Source of the DNA: PGYR01 sp046290495
Lineage (GTDB): Bacteria > Bacteroidota > Ignavibacteria > Kapaibacteriales > UBA2268
Length of the DNA stretch: 64,000 nucleotides
Assembly (NCBI GenBank): GCA_046290495.1
Contig: JBKAGT010000005.1
Location: 1,604,846-1,668,845, forward strand
Direction: 5' to 3'
Below the pieces are notes generated by a model. That model saw only the letters and a program-made list of their open reading frames with translations, was not told the DNA's origin and made no database searches. Positions 52,733 to 60,939 of the stretch are shown one piece after another. A program made the position numbers and the translations under genes. The first letter of the stretch is position 1. The number at the start of each line of letters is the position of its first letter.

Positions 52733-53533
52733 TTAGGACTTAACCTTTCCAGCTATATACATTTCTTCCATAGTAGGTGATTCTACACCACCAGCTTTTT
52801 CCAAAGTAACTGCAAACATAACGGAGGTGTTTGCTGAGCCAATTTTACGGATTTCTTTTCTGCCATCAGCATCGAATACACCGACACTAATTGGTTGACC
52901 TCTATCAGAGATTGTCCATAACTGATATTGCTTGCCTTCAGGGTTTTTAGGAAGAGCTTTCACGTCTAAGTACACTTCATCATTCTCTTTGTCCCATATC
53001 GCGTAGGCAACCGATTCAGGTGATTTATCTTTTAGTCCACTTAGCTTCACAATTTCAGAATTTGGTAAGGAATAGATTTCATTGTTTTGGTTTAGTATAT
53101 CCTTCAGCTCAGTGAAATCTTGCACTATATTTTGATTCATAGAGTTCAGCTCAGCTATCTCTTGTTCAGCATTGCTAAGTTGATTGCTAGTATCAACTGC
53201 CCAGAATATAGCTCCAGCCGCAACAAATACAAACACGGCAGCAACCAATGTGCTCACACTAAACCCACTAGATTTAGCTTCATCAATTGATATGATTTTG
53301 CTCTCTTTCTCTGCTATTGCGGTCCAAATCTGATCTTTCAATTTTGGATCCGGAGGAGTAGCACCTAGCTCAGCCATTATACTCAAACTAGCAGCTGCAC
53401 TCTCAACTTCACTAGCTAACTGCGGATAAGTCTTTGCAAGACACTCCACTTCAGCGCGTTCTTGCTTAGTAATCTCACCGAGTACATATCGCTCTATTGC
53501 TCCTGATTCTATGTATTGTTGTATATCTATCAT
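52733..53533 (-). CDS. RskA-like anti-sigma factor
   Basis: 266 residues. N-terminal cytoplasmic part (IESGAIERYVLGEITKQERA ... AKTYPQLASEVE), a single membrane helix (about 92-112, VSTLVAAVFVFVAAGAIFWA), a coiled-coil linker (NQLSNAEQEIAELNSMNQ), then the periplasmic RskA C-terminal domain (AYAIWDKENDEVYLDVKALP, GKQYQLWTISDRGQPISVGV, FAVTLEKAGG). No zinc-binding HxxxCxxC motif. It should hold the ECF sigma encoded upstream at the membrane until an envelope signal frees it. ATGA overlap with the sigma gene. Confidence 0.9.
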   Translation of the reverse strand: MIDIQQYIESGAIERYVLGEITKQERAEVECLAKTYPQLASEVESAAASLSIMAELGATPPDPKLKDQIWTAIAEKESKIISIDEAKSSGFSVSTLVAAVFVFVAAGAIFWAVDTSNQLSNAEQEIAELNSMNQNIVQDFTELKDILNQNNEIYSLPNSEIVKLSGLKDKSPESVAYAIWDKENDEVYLDVKALPKNPEGKQYQLWTISDRGQPISVGVFDADGRKEIRKIGSANTSVMFAVTLEKAGGVESPTMEEMYIAGKVKS

Positions 53534-54060
53534 GGATATATTTTTCTTAATTCTCTTAATGCAATTCTAATTTTAGACTTTACTGTACCTATTGGCATAT
53601 CTAACTTTTCAGATATATCACTGTGCGAAAAACCATAGTAATAAGATAGCTTCAGCACTTCTTTGTGATCATCGTCCAATTCGTCCAGTGTTTCCCAAAG
53701 CTCTTTGTTCGCTCTTTTTATCTCTGGATTTGTCTCTGTATCTATATTTACGTTCAAAGTATCAAATTGGATTTTTCTGCTCTCTTGGCCGTAGCGTATC
53801 TTATCTATTGCGCCATTTCTAGTTATGTTGAGCATCCAGGTAAAAAGCGAGCCTCGGTCTGGGTTGAATCTGTCAATATTTTTATAAACTTTTACAAAAG
53901 ACTCTTGCAAGACATCCTCTGCTATATCTTTCTTCTGAGTGATATGCAAAGCAATACCGTAGAGCTTGTCGGAGTAATTATCATATAGATAATTGTACGT
54001 CGCCCTATCTTTGGTTTTTAATCCTGCTACAATTTCTTTTATATTTTTTTCTTTTTGCAT
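53530..54060 (-). CDS. ECF sigma factor (SigK-like)
   Basis: 176 residues. Sigma-70 region 2 (YNYLYDNYSDKLYGIALHIT, AEDVLQESFVKVYKNIDRF, GSLFTWMLNITRNGAIDKIR) and region 4 (LDELDDDHKEVLKLSYYYGF, DISEKLDMPIGTVKSKIRIA). No region 3. Cognate anti-sigma is the overlapping downstream gene. Target promoters unknown; the pair likely senses envelope state. Strong, complete match to the family. Confidence 0.93.
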   Translation of the reverse strand: MQKEKNIKEIVAGLKTKDRATYNYLYDNYSDKLYGIALHITQKKDIAEDVLQESFVKVYKNIDRFNPDRGSLFTWMLNITRNGAIDKIRYGQESRKIQFDTLNVNIDTETNPEIKRANKELWETLDELDDDHKEVLKLSYYYGFSHSDISEKLDMPIGTVKSKIRIALRELRKIYP

Positions 54061-54094
54061 TATTAGTCAAACTAACTAAATATATAATGCTAAA

Positions 54095-54125
54095 CAAAAA
54101 AAAGGAGCTGATATTCAGCTCCTTT
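54095..54125 (-). terminator. terminator of the LamG lipoprotein gene
   Basis: Minus-strand hairpin: AAAGGAGCTGA pairs with TCAGCTCCTTT (54101-54111 / 54115-54125, 3-nt loop) followed by a T-run. The same 11-bp stem recurs behind lysS at 54988-55012. Confidence 0.88.
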
Positions 54126-54149
54126 ATTTGTAATCTAATTAAAATATTC

Positions 54150-54911
54150 TTAGTCAACTTCATTCTCGCAATCATCTCTTGCTAATTTCTGGATTTCATC
54201 AATATCTAAAACTCTGTCAAAAATATAAACTTCATCAAGTTTCCCATGGAATGTACTTAAGTTGTTTTGTCTTGCACCAAATGTTAAATCAGTATAAGCA
54301 TCTGTAGGAGTATCCATATTTTCCATAACTCCAACGAGCAAACCATTGATATATAGCATACCTCTGCCATTGTCAAAAGTAGAAGTCAAGTTTACCCACT
54401 GCTCCAGAGGCACATCGATGTTCGAATACACAGTAGTGTTTCTATCATCATAAGTTCCCAAATAGAATTTTCCATTTCCTGTTACACCGTGTACATAAGC
54501 CGATTCTGTTCTGTTACCTGCTCCCCACTTCGAAATAAATTCGTAGTCTTGTACGGAAGAGTTCCCATAAGTTTTTTCTACATATACCCATGATGAAATA
54601 GAAAAGGTATTTGTCAAATCAAGTAGAGGTTGGTCCGCTATTCTTACAGTTTGTATTTCAGCGATGCTTTCGCTATCAAACATTGCTGCCTTGTAGCTTT
54701 CGCTATGCATATTTTCTGTGAACTTTGTATTATATAGTACACCATCTAAATTATTTCCACTAAAATCCAAACCATTGCTATCTAGTGGCCAATATCCGAC
54801 TAATCCATCAGTTATAATAGGTCCTGAGTCATCAACTGGGTTGGTTCCATTGTCTTTTTTCCTACATCCAAATGCTAATAATGCAAGAAATAATATTGAG
54901 ACTATTTTCAT
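54150..54911 (-). CDS. LamG/concanavalin-like lipoprotein
   Basis: 253 residues from the ATG at 54911 (MKIVSILFLALLAFGCRK, lipobox AFGC). A possible ATG at 54923 is probably part of the ribosome binding site (GGAGAGG). Domain: GLVGYWPLDSNGLDFSGNNL at the start of a LamG/laminin-G-like jelly roll, NTFSISSWVYVEK, EQWVNLTSTFDNGRGMLYIN, and the closing KLDEVYIFDRVLDIDEI. Such domains bind carbohydrate or protein at the cell surface. It lies between lysS and the sigma operon, bracketed by two copies of one terminator. Confidence 0.85.
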   Translation of the reverse strand: MKIVSILFLALLAFGCRKKDNGTNPVDDSGPIITDGLVGYWPLDSNGLDFSGNNLDGVLYNTKFTENMHSESYKAAMFDSESIAEIQTVRIADQPLLDLTNTFSISSWVYVEKTYGNSSVQDYEFISKWGAGNRTESAYVHGVTGNGKFYLGTYDDRNTTVYSNIDVPLEQWVNLTSTFDNGRGMLYINGLLVGVMENMDTPTDAYTDLTFGARQNNLSTFHGKLDEVYIFDRVLDIDEIQKLARDDCENEVD

Positions 54912-54981
54912 AATCCTCTCCATAATATTGTTGTTATAATAATTGTTATTATCCTAAGATATGAATTTTAAGGTAATTAAC

Positions 54982-55013
54982 AAAAAAAAAGGAGCTGAAA
55001 ATCAGCTCCTTTT
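54982..55013 (-). terminator. lysS terminator
   Basis: Stem AAAGGAGCTGA (54988-54998) with TCAGCTCCTTT (55002-55012), T-run on the minus strand, 26 bp after the lysS stop. Identical stem to the terminator at 54101-54125. Confidence 0.9.
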
Positions 55014-55038
55014 CGAATAAATCTTATTTATACTATCC

Positions 55039-56538
55039 CTATTTCTCTGGCTTCATCTGAGGGAAGAATAGCACATCGCGGATAGATTTTTGAGCTGTTA
55101 GTAGCATAACCAATCTATCAATACCAATACCCAAACCAGCTGCAGGAGGCATACCGATTTCAAGCGATTGCAAGAAATCTTCGTCCAATACCATTGCCTC
55201 GTCATCGCCGCCAGCTTTGGCTCTTGCTTGCTCCTCGAATCTTTGTCTTTGGTCGCGTGGGTCGTTCAGCTCGCTGAATGCATTTGCCATTTCCGAACCA
55301 TTGATAAATAGCTCAAACCTCTCTACTAAGCCCTCTTCTTCTCTGTGCTTTTTGGCAAGTGGACTCATCTCAAGCGGATAGTCAATAACGAATGTTGGCT
55401 GAATCAGCTTAGGTTCAACATATTCACCAAATATCTCGTCTAATACCTTAGATGATGACGCACCCGGCTCTATATCTACGTTAAGCTCTTTTGCAATTGC
55501 TTTTAGCTCGTCTAGTGATTTACCTTTAAGGTCTTTACCTGTAGCATCTTCAATTAATTGGAAGAATGGTTTACGCGGGAATTTCTCTGACAAATCAATT
55601 TCAATATCATCAAAATTGATCTTCATCTCACCATTCACCTCATTAGCTATGTGCTTTATCAGCCCTTCGGTCATGTCCATCATCCAGTTGAAATCCTTGT
55701 AAGCTACATAGATTTCCATCATCGTAAACTCAGGATTGTGGCTTCTGTCCATACCCTCGTTGCGGAAGTTTTTGCTTATCTCGTATACACCTTCGAATCC
55801 ACCAACTAACAATCGTTTTAGGTATAGCTCAAGGGCAATACGCATATACAAATCAGTGTCCAAAGTGTTGTGATGAGTAATGAACGGACGCGCTGCTGCA
55901 CCACCATAAAGCGGTTGCAAGATAGGAGTCTCAACTTCCAACCAGCCGTGGTCATCGAAGTAACGACGCATAGAAGCAATTATCTTTGAGCGTTTGATAA
56001 ATACATCTCTTACATCACTATTCACAACCAAATCAATATAGCGTTTTCTATATCTAAGCTCTTTGTCAGCAAAGGCATCGTGAACAATCTTATTACCATC
56101 TTCATCTATTTCTTCTTTTGCAATAGGTAGTGGCATTAGAGATTTGGATAGAAGCACTGCTTCCTTTCCATAAACAGAAGTTTCCTTTGTCTTAGTTTTG
56201 AATACATGCCCCTTTACACCGATGAAATCACCAATATCAAGCAGGTCCAAAATCTCGTAAAATTCAGGAACGTCATTTTTTCTGATATAAAGTTGAATTC
56301 TACCACTTTGGTCCATCAGGTGTAAGAACGACGCCTTACCCATTCTTCTTATGCTCATTATCCTGCCAGCAACTGCTACAGATTCGAATTCCTCTGGCTT
56401 TTCTTCATCAAAATTTTCTTTGATTTCAGTAGCACTATGAGTTTTATCAAATGAATAGGGGTAGGGATTTATACCTTTTTCTTCTATTTCAACTAATTCT
56501 TCTTCTCTACGAAGCTGTTGGTCATTTTTCTTTGCCAT
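55039..56538 (-). CDS. lysS: lysyl-tRNA synthetase, class II
   Basis: 499 residues. Charges tRNA-Lys with lysine in the cytoplasm. N-terminal OB-fold anticodon domain (VAVAGRIMSIRRMGKASFLH; QLYIRKNDV), then the class II core: motif 1 in RRYFDDHGWLEVETPILQP, motif 2 FRNEGMDRSHNPEFTMMEIY, and motif 3 GLGIGIDRLVMLLTAQKSIR. The DVLFFPQMKPE ending is typical. Full length. Divergent from infC, with its own terminator. Confidence 0.98.
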   Translation of the reverse strand: MAKKNDQQLRREEELVEIEEKGINPYPYSFDKTHSATEIKENFDEEKPEEFESVAVAGRIMSIRRMGKASFLHLMDQSGRIQLYIRKNDVPEFYEILDLLDIGDFIGVKGHVFKTKTKETSVYGKEAVLLSKSLMPLPIAKEEIDEDGNKIVHDAFADKELRYRKRYIDLVVNSDVRDVFIKRSKIIASMRRYFDDHGWLEVETPILQPLYGGAAARPFITHHNTLDTDLYMRIALELYLKRLLVGGFEGVYEISKNFRNEGMDRSHNPEFTMMEIYVAYKDFNWMMDMTEGLIKHIANEVNGEMKINFDDIEIDLSEKFPRKPFFQLIEDATGKDLKGKSLDELKAIAKELNVDIEPGASSSKVLDEIFGEYVEPKLIQPTFVIDYPLEMSPLAKKHREEEGLVERFELFINGSEMANAFSELNDPRDQRQRFEEQARAKAGGDDEAMVLDEDFLQSLEIGMPPAAGLGIGIDRLVMLLTAQKSIRDVLFFPQMKPEK

Positions 56539-56698
56539 TTAACTAATTTTTTATGTTTTTGTACGTGATTAGATTATGAGGTGCAAAATTAGTAATTATT
56601 TTATGTTTTTATAGCTATTTTGCTTATATTTATTACACAATTTTGTAATTTTACAATCACTTAGCGTAATTATTATTAATAAATCAATTAGGAAATCT

Positions 56699-57259
56699 TT
56701 GAGTAGACCAAATTTTGGCAGAAGAAATATGCCAAACAATAAGAACAAAACTAAAGTAAATGAAGAACTAAGAGGCAAAGAATTTAGAGTTATTTCGCCG
56801 ACTGGTGAGATGTTGGGCATACTAACAAAAGGTGCCGCACTAAAGAAAGCCGAAGAATTTGGGCTAGATTTGGTGGAAATATCTCCAAATGCAAAGCCAC
56901 CTGTAGTTAAGATAATTGACTACGGAAAGTACCAGTACGAGCAAGCCAAAAAAGACAAAATGCAACGTAAGAACCAGCAGCAGCAACAGCTGAAGGAGCT
57001 TAGGTTCAAGCCAGGTACAGAAAAGCATGACTTCGATTTCAAAACAAAACATGCTCGTGGATTTTTGGAAAGTGGTAATAAGGTAAAAGCAACCGTTATG
57101 TTCCGTGGTAGAGAAATCACCCACAAGGAATTTGGTAGAGAAATGCTCGAAAAGTTTATCGAAGAGCTAAGTGATATATCAAAAGTAGATGTAGATATCA
57201 AAATGGAAGGTAGAAATATGATGGTATTACTATCTCCTCTGAAACAAGCGAAAAAATAA
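56699..57259 (+). CDS. infC: translation initiation factor IF-3
   Basis: 186 residues with a TTG start at 56699 preceded by AGGA (56690-56693). An in-frame ATT at 56687, the rare codon used by infC in many bacteria for autocontrol, would add four residues but has no ribosome binding site in front. IF-3 N-domain (VNEELRGKEFRVISPTGEML, LDLVEISPNAKPPVVKIIDY), linker helix (KKDKMQRKNQQQQQLKE), C-domain (RFKPGTEKHDFDFKTKHARG, VKATVMFRGREI). Dissociates ribosomes and checks start-codon pairing. First gene of infC-rpmI-rplT. Confidence 0.95.
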   Translation: MSRPNFGRRNMPNNKNKTKVNEELRGKEFRVISPTGEMLGILTKGAALKKAEEFGLDLVEISPNAKPPVVKIIDYGKYQYEQAKKDKMQRKNQQQQQLKELRFKPGTEKHDFDFKTKHARGFLESGNKVKATVMFRGREITHKEFGREMLEKFIEELSDISKVDVDIKMEGRNMMVLLSPLKQAKK

Positions 57260-57295
57260 TTTTGTTAGTTATTAACAATTTGTATAATTTTGAAG

Positions 57296-57327
57296 TTCCA
57301 ATGTTTAGTGCATTGGAATTTTTTTTT
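57296..57327 (+). terminator. terminator/attenuator between infC and rpmI
   Basis: Perfect 8-bp stem TTCCAATG (57296-57303) with CATTGGAA (57311-57318), loop TTTAGTG, followed by nine Ts. It ends 26 bp before the rpmI start, leaving little room for a separate promoter. Confidence 0.88.
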
Positions 57328-57352
57328 GCAACAAACATAATTAGAGCTAAAG

Positions 57353-57550
57353 ATGCCAAAAATGAAATCTAAATCTTCTGCTAAGAAGAGATTCAAAAAG
57401 ACAGCTTCTGGTGAATTCAAAAGAGCACAAGCTTACACTAGTCACATATTGACTAAGAAAACTCAGAAGAGAAAGAGAAACTTACGTAAGAAAACATTGA
57501 TCGATCAGTCTGATAAAAAATCAGTTGAAAGAATGTTACCTAGCGCATAA
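57353..57550 (+). CDS. rpmI: 50S ribosomal protein L35
   Basis: 65 residues, standard length. MPKMKSKSSAKKRFKKTASG with a basic body and SHILTKKTQKRKRNLRKKT is the L35 pattern. Component of the large subunit. It lies between infC and rplT, the usual order, but behind the hairpin at 57296. Confidence 0.96.
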   Translation: MPKMKSKSSAKKRFKKTASGEFKRAQAYTSHILTKKTQKRKRNLRKKTLIDQSDKKSVERMLPSA

Positions 57551-57657
57551 GCTAGCAGTAAGTAGTAGATAGAAAATTTAAAAAAATTGCGAACGGGGAC
57601 GTAGCTCTCCCTAAGCAACCTTATAAAAACATATACTAAAATTATTGAGGTATTATC

Positions 57658-58002
57658 ATGGCTAGAGCCAGAAATAAAGTAGCTGCCAAACAAAGAAAGA
57701 AAAAGGTCTTTAAACTTGCCAAAGGTTATTGGGGATCAAGAAAAAATGTTTGGACAATTGCAAAAAACCATGTTGAGAAAGGTCTTTCTCACGCTTATAT
57801 TGGTCGTAAGTTAAAGAAGAGAACTTACAGAAGACTATGGATAACTAGAATCAATGCTGCTGCTCGTTTGAACGGCACTACTTACTCTAAGTTTATGCAT
57901 GGGCTAAAACAAAACAATATAGACATCAACAGAAAAGTATTAGCTGACTTTGCTATGAACAAACCAGAAGTGTTCAAAGCAATAGCTGACAAAGTAAAGT
58001 AA
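57658..58002 (+). CDS. rplT: 50S ribosomal protein L20
   Basis: 114 residues, standard length. MARARNKVAAKQRKKKVFKL, AKGYWGSRKNVWTIAKNHVE, RTYRRLWITRINAAARLNGT and YSKFMHGLKQNNIDINRKVL are diagnostic. Binds 23S rRNA early in assembly and in other bacteria autoregulates this operon. The 107-bp gap to rpmI contains GGGGACGTAGCTCTCCC, a small GC-rich hairpin in AT-rich surroundings that could be a leader structure. Terminator at 58030. Confidence 0.97.
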   Translation: MARARNKVAAKQRKKKVFKLAKGYWGSRKNVWTIAKNHVEKGLSHAYIGRKLKKRTYRRLWITRINAAARLNGTTYSKFMHGLKQNNIDINRKVLADFAMNKPEVFKAIADKVK

Positions 58003-58029
58003 ATACTTATCTAGAGTAAATATAAAGAG

Positions 58030-58061
58030 AGCCGAGCTATTTATTTAGTTCGGCTTTTTTT
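58030..58061 (+). terminator. rplT terminator
   Basis: AGCCGAGCTA (58030-58039) pairs with TAGTTCGGCT (58046-58055; one G-T pair), then a T-run. The 16 bases ATTTAGTTCGGCTTTT of its right arm (58043-58058) recur exactly 600 bp later at 58643-58658. Confidence 0.9.
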
Positions 58062-58075
58062 GTAGGTAGATTATA

Positions 58076-58621
58076 CTAATTAACCAGCTTAAATTTCTTA
58101 ACTGGTATGGTGTCTTTGTATAAACAAAGGTATTTATCCTCATCTGCTAATAAATCTTCGAATGTATCTTGTTCTAGGCTGAGCATAAAAACATTATCAT
58201 CACCTGAAGATCTTATACCATTGATTTTATATTCTACTTTATAGTTATTAAAATGTAATTTGAATAAATAATCAGCGCTTTTGCTTTCTCCCCAAAATTC
58301 TGTGTATTTTTGCTCAAATATTTTATTATTTGTAAATCTTAAGTTCAAAATATATGAATCTCTATTTACATTTTTTTTAAACCTAAAGTTTGTTCGATAC
58401 ACTAACTGGGAAACCCAACACCCTTCTATTTCAAAAGTATCTTTTTCAATAATAAATACTTTACTTCCCTCAATTCTAAAAACATGTAGTAATGTATTTA
58501 AATCTTTAGAATCTTCTACAGTCATCTGATATACTGGGGTACCACCAATATCAAATATTAAAAATAATGTCACTAATAAAAGAAAGAAGATTATTGATAT
58601 TTTTAGAAATTTCTTTAGCAT
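58076..58621 (-). CDS. secreted or membrane-anchored small protein, paralogue of 59798-60376
   Basis: 181 residues. N-terminal hydrophobic anchor/signal MLKKFLKISIIFFLLLVTLF, shared at its start with the products of 58755-59312 and 60381-60938. The rest alternates strands (EIEGCWVSQLVYRTNFRFKK, YILNLRFTNNKIFEQKYTEF) in the same order as the 192-residue protein at 59798-60376 (LEIKEIWMEKYWFTMPY; LNIYFNHIYG). Bracketed by copies of the rplT terminator arm. Function unknown. Confidence 0.62.
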   Translation of the reverse strand: MLKKFLKISIIFFLLLVTLFLIFDIGGTPVYQMTVEDSKDLNTLLHVFRIEGSKVFIIEKDTFEIEGCWVSQLVYRTNFRFKKNVNRDSYILNLRFTNNKIFEQKYTEFWGESKSADYLFKLHFNNYKVEYKINGIRSSGDDNVFMLSLEQDTFEDLLADEDKYLCLYKDTIPVKKFKLVN

Positions 58622-58640
58622 GTTATTCTCTTTTTCTTAA

Positions 58641-58750
58641 TCATTTAGTTCGGCTTTTCATCTCTACTGTTATACTATCAGCAAAGTGATTGTTATCCGA
58701 TTTGTATATAACCAATTTTAATTTATCTGGAATGATTTCACTTGAGCCAT
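58641..58750 (-). pseudogene. remnant of a second copy of the 59798-60376 gene
   Basis: On the minus strand this carries the ATG and first codons (MAQ) fused directly to the last 35 or so codons of the 192-residue gene, with everything between deleted and the fusion out of frame (ATG GCT CAA GTG ... TAA after ten codons). The C-terminal codons still read SSEIIPDKL and VIYKSDNNH in another frame. The junction lies at a shared TTGAxxCATTG, suggesting microhomology-mediated deletion. Confidence 0.82.
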
Positions 58751-58754
58751 TGTG

Positions 58755-59312
58755 TTAACGAGTTAACCGGTTTTCGTTATCATTAATATGGTGATAAAAG
58801 TCATGATCATTATAAATACATTCATTACAGAGTGATAAAATAATTAAATATCTAGGTTGGTCATTAAATGGTCCAAAGCCTGTCATTCTATTATATTTTT
58901 CAAAGGTTTCTTTATTAAGCTTTGGTTCAAGCCCTTCTGTGATCCATTCTAGAGATTTAAATTTCCAGTATTTTGATATTGAAACAATAGAATCAGAGAC
59001 TTCTTTCCATAAATGACTATCTGCTTCAATATGAACATTATTAAAGTTAAGTGGATATATATATATTGATCTCACTTTCCCAGCAGTATCCGTAGCAATA
59101 TCACAAACAAAATTAATCTCTGACCAAGTTATAGTTGATAAGGTATCAGGTAAATTTGGGCTTTCATAGTTTACAAAAATAGAATCTATTTGGGTTCTTG
59201 AGCTATAAGACATATAGCCACGAGTGCTGATCCTGATCTGTGAAATGGATGTACTGAACCCTAAAATAAACAGGGTTATTATTATCGATATTTTTAGAAA
59301 TTTCTTTAGCAT
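58755..59312 (-). CDS. secreted protein, paralogue of 60381-60938
   Basis: 185 residues. Signal MLKKFLKISIIITLFILGFS with cleavage near TSIS. The mature part shares most positions with the 60381 product (SYSSRTQIDSIFVNYESPNL, IYIYPLNFNNVHIEADSHLW, FLIILSLCNECIYNDHDFYH-like end). Two conserved Cys and His residues (CNEC, DFYHHIND) near the C-terminus could bind a metal or form disulfides. The DNA of both ends is nearly identical in the two copies. Function unknown. Confidence 0.65.
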   Translation of the reverse strand: MLKKFLKISIIITLFILGFSTSISQIRISTRGYMSYSSRTQIDSIFVNYESPNLPDTLSTITWSEINFVCDIATDTAGKVRSIYIYPLNFNNVHIEADSHLWKEVSDSIVSISKYWKFKSLEWITEGLEPKLNKETFEKYNRMTGFGPFNDQPRYLIILSLCNECIYNDHDFYHHINDNENRLTR

Positions 59313-59327
59313 AGTATTTTCCAGAAC

Positions 59328-59780
59328 TTAGTCAGTGTATATATCACTCGCCCACTTTTCGAACATCATGATTTTTGTTGAATCACTAAAGGTTGAGTCT
59401 GAATAAAAAACAGCTTTCCATCCAGAGTTTAAAAATAAGGTCAAATGTTGATAATATCGGTAATCTTTATAAGATTCTTTTTGTGCTTTATAAAATGAAT
59501 CTCCAACTCTAAGACCATCCTTAGAAACAAAATTTGTATCAAAAGTGTATAAACCTTTTACAACACCTAATTCTGTTAAACTAGCATAATACACAATACT
59601 ATCAATTTGTATTCTATAGCTCTTTTGTAAGCTCATACTAAAGTCCATGATTAATATTGTTTCTGACTTATCTATATGATCGTAACTAATTTCTTTAAAC
59701 GAATTAACATCATACGATTTACAAGAGATTGCGATTAACATAAACAACCAAAAATGTTTTGTGTTTTTGATATTTTTCAT
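59328..59780 (-). CDS. lipoprotein of unknown function
   Basis: 150 residues from the ATG at 59780 (MKNIKNTKHFWLFMLIAISC, lipobox AISC); an in-frame ATG at 59795 is also possible. Mature part beta-rich (SETILIMDFSMSLQKSYRIQ; HLTLFLNSGWKAVFYSDSTF). Fifteen or so bp from both neighbours, so part of one operon of small envelope proteins. Function unknown. Confidence 0.6.
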   Translation of the reverse strand: MKNIKNTKHFWLFMLIAISCKSYDVNSFKEISYDHIDKSETILIMDFSMSLQKSYRIQIDSIVYYASLTELGVVKGLYTFDTNFVSKDGLRVGDSFYKAQKESYKDYRYYQHLTLFLNSGWKAVFYSDSTFSDSTKIMMFEKWASDIYTD

Positions 59781-59797
59781 AAATTTTTTTGGCATGT

Positions 59798-60376
59798 TTA
59801 CTTCAGTCTTTTCATCACTACTGTTATACTATCAGCATCGTGATTGTTATCCGATTTGTATATAACCAATTGTAATTTGTCTGGAATGATTTCACTTGAA
59901 TCATTGAAGCTAACTTTTTTTTCCCAAAAAGTACGAGAGCTACCATACTTTCCATCGTTATTAATCAATTTACATCTATATTTTGAGAAATCTTCATTTC
60001 CATAAATATGGTTAAAATATATATTTAGATGACTTGATTTAATCTTAAATGATTTTGGATCAACTTCATTGGTATATGGCATAGTGAACCAATATTTTTC
60101 CATCCATATTTCTTTTATTTCTAATCTTGATGAATCTAATACTATAGATTTATTCTCAGCCAAATACTCTGCTATAAAAACACCTTTTTCTTTGGATTCC
60201 TCTATACTTTGTGAAGGACCATATAAAACATCGAAGGGGAATCTGCATATCTTATAATTAGAAAATACACAAAACGAAATAAGTAATAGAATTAAAGTAA
60301 GAAAGCTTAAGAATATTCTTTTGTAGATAGTTCCAACAGACAAAGGCAGCTTTGCATTATGTTCAGTTTGAGCCAT
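59798..60376 (-). CDS. membrane-anchored small protein
   Basis: 192 residues. A polar start (MAQTEHNAKLPLSVGTIYKR) precedes one hydrophobic helix (about 22-42, IFLSFLTLILLLISFCVFSN), so it is probably an inner-membrane protein facing the periplasm. The rest resembles the product of 58076-58621 in layout. A broken second copy lies at 58641-58750. Four bp behind the 185-residue gene at 60381. Function unknown. Confidence 0.6.
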   Translation of the reverse strand: MAQTEHNAKLPLSVGTIYKRIFLSFLTLILLLISFCVFSNYKICRFPFDVLYGPSQSIEESKEKGVFIAEYLAENKSIVLDSSRLEIKEIWMEKYWFTMPYTNEVDPKSFKIKSSHLNIYFNHIYGNEDFSKYRCKLINNDGKYGSSRTFWEKKVSFNDSSEIIPDKLQLVIYKSDNNHDADSITVVMKRLK

Positions 60377-60380
60377 TGTA

Positions 60381-60938
60381 TTAGCGAGTTAAACGGTTTT
60401 CATAATTATTAATATGGTGGTAAAATAAATGATTATTAAATCTACACTCATTACAAATAGATAGAATTATAAGAAAACTTGCTATACCATTAAAAGGTTT
60501 ATAACTCGAAATTTTTTCTAGAGCTTCATACAATTTTTTATCTTCTTTTAATTTAGATTTTTCAAAATCCCATTCTGGCACTTTGAGAATCCATTCTTTT
60601 GAAATTGACTTAATTGAGTCAGTAACTATATCCCAAAACCTACTATCTGATTCTATATATATATCATTCTTATTAAGTGGATAAGTGTAAATGGATTTTA
60701 CCCTACCTAGTGTATCTGTCAAAATATCACAAATTATATTAATTTCACCCCAATTAAATGAATATAAACTATCAGGCAAATTTGGGCTTTCATATTTTAC
60801 AAATATAGAATCTATTTGGGTTCTTGAGCTGTAATTCAAATAACCCTGAAGATCTATTTTTATCTGTGAAATGGATGTACTGAACCCTAAAATAAACAGG
60901 GTTATAATTATTGATATTTTTAGAAGTTTCTTTAGCAT
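60381..60938 (-). CDS. secreted protein, paralogue of 58755-59312
   Basis: 185 residues from the ATG at 60938 (MLKKLLKISIIITLFILGFS); a TTG three codons earlier is less likely. Same length and segment order as 58755-59312, including RTQIDSIFVKYESPNLPDSL and the C-terminal CNEC ... LFYHHINNYENRLTR. One base separates its ATG from the preceding stop, so translation is coupled to the 60940-61482 gene. Function unknown. Confidence 0.65.
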   Translation of the reverse strand: MLKKLLKISIIITLFILGFSTSISQIKIDLQGYLNYSSRTQIDSIFVKYESPNLPDSLYSFNWGEINIICDILTDTLGRVKSIYTYPLNKNDIYIESDSRFWDIVTDSIKSISKEWILKVPEWDFEKSKLKEDKKLYEALEKISSYKPFNGIASFLIILSICNECRFNNHLFYHHINNYENRLTR

Positions 60939-60939
60939 G

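Noticed and set aside
57590..57612. tRNA-like start GGGGACGTAGCTC between rpmI and rplT
   Set aside because: No anticodon arm, T-arm or CCA end follows; at most a short hairpin in the leader.
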